In this document: positions 22,928 through 33,400 of the stretch, in pieces | How the letters are laid out: every line of letters begins with the position of its first letter | Numbering within the stretch: position 1 is the first letter of the stretch | Source: Sanderia malayensis | Taxonomy: Eukaryota; Cnidaria; Scyphozoa; Semaeostomeae; Pelagiidae | Direction: 5' to 3' | NCBI GenBank assembly: GCA_013076295.1 | Contig: RQOL01000772.1 | Span: 1,054,001 to 1,118,000 of the forward strand | DNA length: 64,000 nucleotides | The notes under the pieces: generated by a model | Told to the model about the DNA's origin: nothing | Seen by the model: the letters and a program-made list of their open reading frames with translations, nothing else | Databases searched by the model: none | Translations under genes and position numbers: made by a program

Positions 22928-25900
22928 TTAAACATTGTCTTCAGCTACGAATTCGGCGACTGCTGCTTGAAGTGCGGCCGTGTACCCTTCCCTATGATAT
23001 GCACTGAACATGGCTGGTGTGAAGAACTGATTTGCTGTCACGTGTTGTGGGAATTTACCACAGATTGGATCGGAGCAGCATTGATAAAAGGACATATGAC
23101 AACACTCGCAGCAACCAACGGTCAATTGGTCAACCTCGTTTTCGGTAACCAATGGAGAGGTTCCCCAGCGATCTCTCTTCATCTCACCAAGATGGCAGCT
23201 CTTCAATTTCTCCCAAGCCAAATCCTCATCAATGTGTACACAATCTTTGGGATGTCGGGGAACAAGAAGGATTATCTGGCCTTCGCCCACCCATTTCGTT
23301 TCGTAATTTGTCGATTTCGTCTTCTCGTAATAATCCACTCTGAATCTATAAAACCTGGAATACTTTCCATTGACTTTCTCGATGAATCTGTCACGAATAT
23401 CTTCTTCGATGTCCCTTCCGTCCATACCTTTAAATGAGCAGTGAAGTTTTTCCCTGGCCATTTTCAGTGCAATTAACAACGACTCAGCTACGTCATATTC
23501 AGTGGCCATGAAGCCCCCGTCTGCCACAATGATCCTCCGCAGTCTGCGCTTGAGAAGTGCCAGCATTCCAAGGTTCTCAATGTGTCCTCCGTCGCTGAGG
23601 TAAAGGACCGCCGGGGGTACGTCACCAATGTTGTTTATTCGAAGAACCTCACGCATGTATCGGACTTGGAAGATATTTATGATGCACCACCTTGGGAGTG
23701 AATTGAATTATTGGTTGTTTACATGGTGGAGAAGTTGAATTGAATTTCATACTACAACCAGACTCGGATGAAAGTAAAAGTAAACACAAAAATATACAAC
23801 ATAAGTAAACAAGCAGAGCGTCATCAAACATCACAACAAACAACAAACATCAGCCTATATGCCTTGACGAGCCAAATGAAAACATAATTAAATAAAGAAG
23901 AGCAAAGAAGAAAAGAGACAAATAAAGTAAGTAAATGTGGAAGTTATCAACAAATAAATAAAGAAGTAGACAGATGAGATGATCAAACAAGTAAAAATAA
24001 GTAAATAAAAATGAAGAAAGCAAACATTTAAGAGGCTATAAAGAAAGGGACAAGCAAGTGGGTAAACAATTGCAAGCAGAAAATGATTGCAAGGGAAAAT
24101 TAAAGAAATAACGGAGAATAAAGGAAAAAGGTTGAATTGTGAAACTTGTAATACCTTGTGAATCTTTCCAATTTGCTCGTAGCACTTTTACCAGTTGGAA
24201 ACAGGGAGATAATTGTAGTGATAAACATGAAGAAGAGAAAGATACCAACAAATATCTCATCCGTTATTCCAATATTCTGCTGCAGAATTTCAATCAACGG
24301 CAGGACCAATAAAGGCATTGCTATGATGATATGAATTGTGATTGGCAGAAACTGAAAAAAAACATCCATTTTTATCAGGTGGGCCAACAAAAAATCACCC
24401 CCTAAACAAAATATTTCTACACAAGATGTCTTTTGAGTTGAATATTGTACGGAGGAATTTCCTAAAAGTTTTTCTTTAAGATGCATTTTCCACAAATATT
24501 TATGTTAGGGGGTTACTTTTTTTGGCCTCTATTATAAAGTTGTTTCAGGTGGATAATTATTTGCAGCATGTCTTCATGTCCTTAATCACGATGAAGGCGT
24601 TTTGAGTGTATTTGTCGATATATTCCATAGTGACTTACCAATCCACTGCAACGCCCTTCAAGATAGCGTTTGTCTGATATCCACGATTTTCCCATGGTCA
24701 GTCCCAGCAGGTTTTGCAGACTCAGGACCGTGTCGTTGGAAAAGGTGCCCATGTGCTTGGAGACGACAGCTGCCGAAGTGGCCATCGCATCGGAAAGTTC
24801 AACGTCTTGAGGGCCAATGAATTTCTCGGTGAAGTCGCTCACATCATCGTCGTCGATTCGTTCAATGATGTGTGGTGAGAGGGTGAGAATTGTGTAAGAG
24901 GTATTTTTCTTAATTGTTGTAGCTTTGTACTTCCAGTTATCAACGAGAACATTGCAAATATAGGTCGGTTTTGTGTTGGCCAAATCGCCGAGTGTTATGA
25001 CGTCTTTCATGCAGTCCAATAGCGTGCGGTCGCTGATGCTTCCGTACGATGATTTCCGTTTCTCGGTCTTTGATGGCCTGCTCAGCGGCATAAAATCAGA
25101 TAATGTTATGCCTCCGCAGCCCATTAGACCGGCACTCTTACGTGTGTAGAAAGCCATCTGCAGCCTTGATCTACGTATGAAAAGTCAATCATTTATAAAC
25201 AGAATACATTTCTTTGTTAATATAGGGTACACCGACAATGAACCTAATTCATCAACAAGTTCATTCCCACTCTAGTGTTCCTATTCCCTATTCCCTATTC
25301 CGTATTATTATACTTCCAATTTCCATTGGCTCTGATTTGCCTTATGCATGCTTCAAGTGTAAGCTATAGTATGATCCGAAATCTGCTCAGAGCAGATTCA
25401 CTGTGTATTCAGCATAGTTTGACATTACAATTTGTTATTGCTACGTTGCAAACACGACACTCCAGAATTAGATGTCACTATGACCACCGTTAAGTTGATG
25501 TTAATATTTAGTGGTTGTGTTCTTGTTTTCTTTTACTTCTATTATAGATATTATCTTTTGTTCTTTGTTTTTGTGCATTGCATGTTGGACACAGCGAAGC
25601 TTTCAAGTTGAACTGCATTGGGTTGTTACTACAATAAAACAGAGCGGACAAGCAATAACACAATGCGATACGTACCTGTAAAACGCGTGAATGGTGTTCT
25701 GTTGTATGAGCCAGAGAAAGGGAGTCATCATAAACAAGGCAACAGAGACCCAGAAGGCGTAAAGAAACAAGTGTTTGTTGTAACGCATGTTTACGATGGG
25801 ATTCTGAAACACTCGCCAGTTTATGACGAAGGCGTAGAAGTAGAGCAACAGACACCAAGAAGCCGTGCTTCTGAGAGGGGGGATTCCCATCCATAGTATA

Positions 25901-26715
25901 ATGCCAAGGCACAATAGTACAATCCTGAGCCACATCGGTATGGACGAAGAGAACATTTCAATGAACCATGGAAGGAACGTGAAGCACAACAACACCATTG
26001 CCATTATTGCGAGAATGCGAAAGAGCTCCTTGATTCTCGACTTGGCTATTTTGTAGCAGCCAAAGGAGAGTATTAGTGCTACGCCCAAAGCGCCGAAGAG
26101 AATTGCCGGTGAAACGTTGTTTTTCGTCGGATCCGGGTAGCAGCTGCGACCGTTGCGAAGATTCGAAGCTGTTGCCGCAAGCGTTGCGTTTGCCGTGCGC
26201 GTTGCGTTTGCGAGCAGCGTTGCGTTAAAGCCCGCCTCCCAACTGCATACAAACCCCGCGCGGATAAACCGGCCGAATATAGCATCCACCAAGTAGGCCA
26301 TTGGAAACGCCATTGGTATCCATATTAACACCGGAATAACAAGGCCAATGAATATGACCATCATTATTATGAAAAGCACCTCAAAAATCCCGCGTATCGG
26401 GTTTTTCCACGTGCACAGAGTATTGGCGTTACGGCGCATTTGATCGAAGAATTCTTCGTGCCATTTCGGGTCGTCCTTTCCGCCATGGCGGTATTTCCAG
26501 TCCAAGTAGGCCGAACCAGTGAATCCGCCACCGGACACGGTGCTTATGAAATCCACCGGTACGCATTTGTGCAAAAGGCGTCTCAATACGCCGGACGAAA
26601 AGGCTGCGGATCGAATTCCACCGCCGGAAAATGCGACGCCAACGCTGGATTCGATTTTCTGGACGTTTTCATTACGCTCCTCTGTGTTTATGCTTGTCGG
26701 TTGTGAAGAGATCAT
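22928..26715 (-). CDS. Bacterial-type patatin-like phospholipase, copy C
   Basis: Predicted 843 aa. Exons (minus): 25676-26715, 24639-25170, 24155-24351, 22928-23690. Start chosen at the ATG of MISSQPTS, just downstream of an acceptor (CAG, 26738-26740). Catalytic motifs SGGGIRS, STVSGGGFTGS and YLSDGGHIENLG are intact. It is the most diverged copy: the N-terminal tail differs, the linker before exon 3 is shorter, the third exon (LPITIHIIIAMPLLVLPLIE) has many changes, and the first luminal loop gains a run with N-A-T sequons. Yet the nucleotides encoding the glycine loop and nucleophile, and all of exon 4, stay close to copies A and B. In the Cys cluster CHVSCCQSC is changed to CHMSFYQCC. 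Membrane topology and lipid hydrolase activity are inferred. Confidence 0.87.
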
Positions 26716-26839
26716 TACGAAGGAGCTCTTGTTCACTCTGTAAAACAAATGCACTTATTTAGCTGGGTATCGAGTCTTCGGAGCGGGGACAACGGGCGGA
26801 CTTCAGAGGAATTCACTGACAACGGACTGCGAGTTCTCC

Positions 26840-27346
26840 AGGGGCTGTTCAATAATTACGTCACGCTAAATTTGGGCTTTTCGAACCACCCATCCCCCCT
26901 CGTCATGCTCCGTCACGGTTTCATGTGAGATCCCCTTGCGTGACGTCATTTCAGGCAGAGACAACCCCCCTCTTAATAAAATTCCAGACAGACAACCCCT
27001 CCTTTCTTATTTTTTGCCACTTTATGACAAAAAGTATTTTCGACATCCAAATTACTGTAATTCGAAACTTTTGAAACATTTGAATTCGAAACTCGAATGT
27101 TCTGAAACATTTGAAATCGAAATCCGAATGTTTTGAAACATTTTCAATAAAACACTCTTTACATGACATAAAACAACGTCTTTATTGAAAAATCCAAATA
27201 AAACTTTATTTTAAATCTTTTTTATACCGTGACGCCACGGACTTGAAATAGGTACTACCCACCCCCCTCATTTACCGTCACGCTGCGTCACGAAAAACCT
27301 GAAGAACCACCCACCCCCTAGCGTGACGTAATGATTGAACGACCCT
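26840..27346. mobile_element. 507-bp non-autonomous DNA transposon (MITE)
   Basis: Left end AGGGGCTGTTCAATAATTAC continuing GTCACGCTA; the right end read on the other strand is AGGGTCGTTCAATCATTACG continuing TCACGCTA, about 28 bp with three or four mismatches. Subterminal CCACCC(A)CCCC blocks are also inverted. No transposase. It lies upstream of copy C, possibly inside its 5' intron. Superfamily not assigned. Confidence 0.75.
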
Positions 27347-28271
27347 CCATTGTTTCGAGCACGTCATCTGACGACAGCTAGTACATATTATAGAATAGAT
27401 AGAATAGATTGTTGAAAGTTAGAAATACGCAGGCTTTACGTAAATTTACGTAAATTAAAACAAAGAAGAAGAAGGGCTAGGTGAAGTGTTGTTGGATAGA
27501 ATGCAGGGTGTGACAGTCAAGATGACGTTAAACGGTGAGATGAATTAGGAGAAGCAAAATTTTAGAATGAATGGAGCAGATATGAGAGATAAATAGGAGA
27601 CGAAGACCATGATTAAATTTCCCTACAAGTCTACAGCCAAGCGTAAGTCCACAGTCAGCCCTAAGCCATGTGAATGTTTCGGGTTTGTTTACTTCAAACT
27701 GTCGCAATTGTTTTTGCGTCTGGCGTGATCAGTAGATAATATTCAAACGTTTATCATAAAAAGTTGGGTAGATAAGTGGAAACAGACAAGGACTCAAAAC
27801 CTGGGGGGATTTTCCGTGACTTTGGCGCCCGCCACCAAAGTCGCATTCGGGCTACTTGGAAAACTTTCAGCCGTTAATAGCTGACCCAGCTTTTTGCGTA
27901 AGTATTTTAACTTTTTTGTCACATGCTTAAGCTTCATTATAATTCGTTTTATCAGTGAAAACAACGAGTTATTGTGGCAGTAAGTCAACGGAAACAATTC
28001 CGTAAAGCTTCAATGCGTTGTCAACTTAACAATCTGATTTGCGGCCTGTGCTTCGGTGCGGAAACACGCCAAGGATATGAGAATGAAGTTATCTCAGATA
28101 GAATGAATTATGTTGAGCATTTGACCCCCTTTGTTGTTACATTCATCTGGTTTTATCACCCAAAGGACTATTTTAATGGGCTTTGAAGAAGCGAACACAA
28201 CTACCGAACTACCGAACTATCGAAAGTCCTCGAATAAGCCCCCTGGGGTGTTATTTGCAGAAATGAAGTCT
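27347..28271. other. Spacer, nothing recognised
   Basis: AT-rich sequence with short open frames only; no family motif or consistent splice pattern seen. Confidence 0.4.
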
Positions 28272-28414
28272 TAAGCCCGATTTCCATATAGTCGTTGAGG
28301 GTCGTTGAGGGTCGCTCAAAGGATTAAAATCAACTTTGTACAATGTCTCTCTGTGATTTTTAATCCTTTCAGCGACCCTCAGCGACCCTCAACGACTATA
28401 TGGAAACCAGGCTT
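28272..28414. mobile_element. Palindromic MITE, copy 1 (about 143 bp)
   Basis: Nearly perfect inverted repeat: TTTCCATATAGTCGTTGAGG at the left and its complement CCTCAACGACTATATGGAAA at the right, with GGATTAAAATCAA and the TTTTTAATCC complement inside. A second copy lies at 52850-52972 in a MYO18 intron. Copy 1 has a duplicated GTTGAGGGTC unit. Possible TA target duplication. Confidence 0.8.
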
Positions 28415-30461
28415 TAGGTTGGGGGCTTATTCGGAGGTTGCGCCCAATTTGACGATTGTCGTATTTTTTTTACTCGTAAGCGAAAGTAAACGTATTTTCA
28501 AATTTGGTCAGCTGAGATTCCCGAAATTTAGAAGAAACTAATTAAAATATGAATAAAGTCACCAGAAGCCGGATTTTGCCGAGAAGAAAAGTGAGAAAAT
28601 CTCAAATGAAGTGAGAATATGAAAATAAAGCTTCTGGTAATTTTATTCATAAAAACCCAACGAATAATCTTCTACGACAAAAATCAAATCAAACACAAAC
28701 TAAATCACTTTTTCTGAAGCGCAAAAAGTTAAAAAGGATTCGGAGATAGCCCCGAGTAACTGAGGAGCAAATTAAAATTATGTTTACAATTAATCTACTC
28801 ACCAGATTCAGTTTTTAAAACAGTTTTGAGCCTTCGAATATCAATTTCACTATTTATAAATTCATGCGTCTTTGAAAAATGTGCGCCACTTAGCCAACCG
28901 CGTGAACTCTGGTGGCTGTTCATCTGGGTGTGTAACTTATGTTCACACATGTAATTTGCGCCACTTTTGTTCTCAGCAACCAATAGACGAGCGAGATTCG
29001 TTACAATAGGTAGTAACCATCCAATCACAAGCCACAACAAGAATGACGTCAATTGCGGTCAACCCTTTCCAGACAATTTCCAGGCACATCGACTAAATAA
29101 TGAATTGAGTATACTTTAAAGCTATCAAAGCAGCAAATCATGTTATCGTTTCATAAAGCGTTTCGTAGCAAAATGAAAAAGCTGAGAAGCACGTCAATAG
29201 TTTTGATCCTTCTTTTGTGCATTGTGTCAACCTCTAGAAAATTCAACTAAATAGAATAGTAGTAGTCAAAATATGATGAGGGTGGATAGAATGAGAAGCA
29301 AATGTGAATTAAAGTTTGTGCTGTGAAAACGCTGGTTGAATCCCAAAAATGCTAATGAATAGCATACGAAATTTCGGAATATGCTATCATTTGATATGCT
29401 TTTGCATTTCAACAATTAGAGGCCTCCGTTTTTATTGTTATTGTCTCTGATCCAAATGGAACTTCCATTGTCTCTGATTCATCGAAGTGGAACAAGGATG
29501 TTCAACAACCGTGGGGTGGGTTTTTTGTGTTTTATCTTTCGATCTGAGTTAAAAAAGGCATTTTCAACAAAAGTAGGATTGTTTTTCGCCTCAGATATGA
29601 GTGGAATGGTGAATGCGAAAATAATCACGTTACTTTATTTGCGTCATTGTAACTCTAGCAGCGATTTGAATCTCAACTCATAAAGTTCAAGAATTTTTCT
29701 CTCAAATTCATTGACGCACATCGTCAAAGCCCAGCTAAATATAATACGAATTGAATTTTGCCTTCTTCGAAGCCTCAAAATATAAACGGGATGCGTAAAA
29801 ATTCAACTGTAAAAGTAGTTACCTTGCTTATTTCTGAATTGAGATAGTGCAACCATTGCTTTAGACCAACCTTTGTTTTGAAAGAGCCAATCTTCATCTA
29901 TTTGAATGTCATATGGTATCGCTAACTTTAATCTAGTGTCTCAGATTGATTTTTGGAAAAACACCCTGATTAAACGACTTATCAAATATCAAATTGTGAC
30001 GTAGGCTATGACTTTGCCCGAGGCCAGAACGGCTTTCGTTGGAAATTACTTTTGGGGATGAAATTTGAATAGTTTAGTTTTCGCGACATCATCGGGGAAA
30101 AGTGCCGAACAGTGAAAGTTGTAAACATTCAGCTTCTCTGGGTTTTTACTAAACTGCATAATAAGGAGAGGAAAGTAGTAAATTCAAATTTCTGCAAATT
30201 GCATTTTCAAGGACAATTTATGATGCTCCTTCGCAAGCATGGCTCCACCACTGCGGTCTTGACTATGACGATTGAATTGTGAATATCTAAACCATGATCT
30301 AATGCAGGGCAATCAATAATATTGATTGTACGCTGCATTGTACACAACAGTGCAGCGCAGGCAGATGCTTGATTTGGAAAGGAAGAAAATATGGCAGAAA
30401 TGCATCCGTACTATTGCATCGGCAAAACCAGATGTTAGCAACTTTTCGAAGACGTTAATCA
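28415..30461. other. Spacer upstream of SGSM
   Basis: Contains a G-rich fragment GGGGGCTTATTCGGAGG near 28430, two CCAAT boxes near 28978 and 29021, and a minus-strand donor-like GTGAGTAGATT after a segment ending at 28803. That segment could be the 5' exon of copy C by donor similarity alone (weak). SGSM promoter and 5' UTR presumably lie in the right part; no exon boundary was fixed. Confidence 0.3.
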
Positions 30462-33400
30462 ATGGATTTCATAAAAAAGGGGGACACCCCATTTTTTAGA
30501 GGTGAAAAATTGGCCAAAGTGAAAGAAGATCTTCTTGATAATGTAAAGAAAGAGGTAAGACATATTTTAAATTCTTCATCCGCTTTCAATTTAACGATTG
30601 CAAAACAAATCTTGTTTTGATGAAGGCTTAGCTTTCTGGGTATTTCCACGGCCTGAATATATATATATACAAGGAGGATATTTTGATAATTTTAAGGCTC
30701 GTTTGGTTTCACTGCACTCTTTATTTTTACTGAGAACAAATCAATACTATTTTGTCGAATCTATGCAGATGTCGAAGTATCAAAAACTGTTCTTTTTTAA
30801 TCAGGCTAATCTTTTGGTTTCTTATAAATGTTAGCTTACAAGATGTTTACCCCGAAATTCCTAGCAAATTTCTTTGCACACTTCTGCAGCCTAAACCTTT
30901 CCTTGGAAAATAGTCCACAAAACCATTTATGGTATACTTTGTTGTGATGTTCTTTGCTTTAATTCGAGGATATTTTGAAATAAAGGCCGTTCTTCAAGAT
31001 CGAAACTAAAAATTAAAATGACTTGACACCTTTAGATGGATCAGTTAAATTGATGCAGTTGTAAGTTAGCTTTTTCATGCATCCACCTTTCACAAGCCTG
31101 AGTCTGATTTTAGAATTTTCTGTAAATATCATGATGAGATAGCTCTCATATGATAGAAGATGTAGAATATTTCTTGAAAAATTTAGTATAATAATAGTGA
31201 TAAAGCACTGTGACTTTTGATTTCTTCAGAAAATGGTTTATAGTCTCGTGTCATAAAACTAACAATGAATTTTTCAATATTGAATCTCAATCATATACTT
31301 TGCATTTTAACATTTTTGACCCGATGATGGGTTTATTATCCGAAATATATTGTTGAAGTTTAATATTGCAAATTTAATTGTTGGTTGCAGTCACCTTAAA
31401 GTTGTTGATTTGTCACAATGTTTTTTGGCCTGCTAATGACTTGTGATATCAGTAAAGCTTTTGTTATTGATACATTTGTATCTTGTCTAGCACACAGTTA
31501 AAATATGAAAATGTGAGAAAAGAAAAAACGGCGTTGTGTCAGCTGCAAAACAATTCCATATCTTCTGGTATATTTTTATTATAATGCTATGGATGTTTTA
31601 TCGTTTTGGGATTATTATCCACATTTATGGTACTTGAAAGCAAACAAATGACAAAATTGATTTAATTGAACTGAAATTCTTTGAGTGATGCCTTGTATCT
31701 CCTCTATCAAAATGGTAGTGTCCTAACCTCAGTAATTATGGATAAATCCTACCATAATGATCATGTGTAACCATGTTTATTTTTAAAATTTGCTTTTTTC
31801 TGCCATGAAAGCAGCCTTTGCAAGAACAGGTAGTTATGCAAACATTTAGATTTAGACAAACCAGAGAAACATCTGCTCCAACAACATTTTTAAGCACCCG
31901 TCATCTTATCAAATCTGGATAAGATGAGGGATTATTTTTAGCAATTTCTGAAGGACTTCTGCTGATTTTGTTTTTGTTTTCTAATGAGCTTGAAATGAAA
32001 GGATTAAGATTCCACTTTGCCCTGAGATGCCATGAACTTTTTTGAGTACAGAAGACTAGATCATATGCAATAACATTTTTGTCAAGCTATCAGGATTTTG
32101 GATTGAGATTAAGAAAGATCCAAGGAAAAGACGAATTGAAGATAATTTGAACAACAAACAGCATATGATGTCTCTTCGAGAAGCACTGTTGAGCAGATAG
32201 CAGTTTCAAATGAGTATTTTCCTCATAAACTGGCTTTAAATATTTATCACAATATAACAGTAACAGGTGCGGAATGTTTCAGGGAGCACTTTTATCATAT
32301 TTTATCATTAATTTAAGGCACAGATAACGCGAAAACTTGTCGCAAAACCGCAAAACAGGAACAACTTTTTTGAAATATTAATGGCTTTTGAGATAAAATT
32401 TTATTTCCAGTTCAGTTCAAGATAAGATAAAAGCTCATCAACCCAATTCTGTCTGTGTTTTTGTGCGGAGGAGCTTACAAGAGGCGTATGACTTTAATTT
32501 ATTCTAAAAGGAAATTAAATTAGAGAATTGAGATGGAAAAGTTGGTGACTGCGAAATTGGTGTTATGATGCTTTACCCGGTTCGACCTCCAACGGAACAT
32601 CTGCATGCAACGGTGCAACATGTAATGCAGATGTTCATGCTACCACTGCTTTTCCATAATGCTGTCATAGTTTTGCATGATCTGTATGAAGGTTAACCGT
32701 TGCTTGTTTCCATTTTCAGGCAAAAAGACTGATGGAAGAGGCCGTGACGCGAAAGTTCATACACGCAGACAGCAGTACGGTATCATCATTTTGTGGTAAA
32801 TACCTGCTGTCAATGTTCACATTTTTCACGTATTTGTCCTTTCTAACAGATTAAGGCCCCGTTTACACGAGGCCGGATCCATTTGAATCCGAAACTAAAT
32901 TGATACGGATACGCCTCCCGCTTACACGAGACCAAGCAATCCGCATCAAAATAGATACGGATAGCCAGATCAATTCTGATCCTTCTAGCGAGACGTTTTC
33001 AAAGTCATCCGGTCTCGTGTAAACAGCAAATCCGGCTTACTTTTGACCCGTCTACAAGAATTTGCGCTGTGCGCATATTCTTGTTTGGATTCTCAGCCTC
33101 ACTTCGTTTTTTTCACCTCTATTTCATGCAAATCCGCACTTGTGTAAACGGAAAGCCCATCAGCAACACAAGTAGTGCGGCTCCGTGTAAACGCAACCTG
33201 TCCGTATCACTTTTGATACGGATCAAAAGTGAACCGGTCTCGTGTAAACGGGGCCTAAGTTTCATTGACCCGTATAGAAACACGTCTAACTGAAAGGCGT
33301 AAAGTATTTTAGTATGATTTAATGGAGATTTGGTTTCAAATGAACCAAATCCTTATTAATATCAATTCGCGAAAATTTTATTCTTCAACGCGATTGCGAG

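Noticed and set aside
13392..23437. A 156-aa plus-strand open frame conserved at 13392-13862, 17698-18168 and 22967-23437
   Set aside because: It is the exact antisense shadow of phospholipase exon 4; its conservation is explained by the coding strand.
13353..26715. Bacterial contamination of the assembly
   Set aside because: All three genes have consistent GT-AG introns with identical phases, and flanks carry local repeats, so they are part of the host genome.
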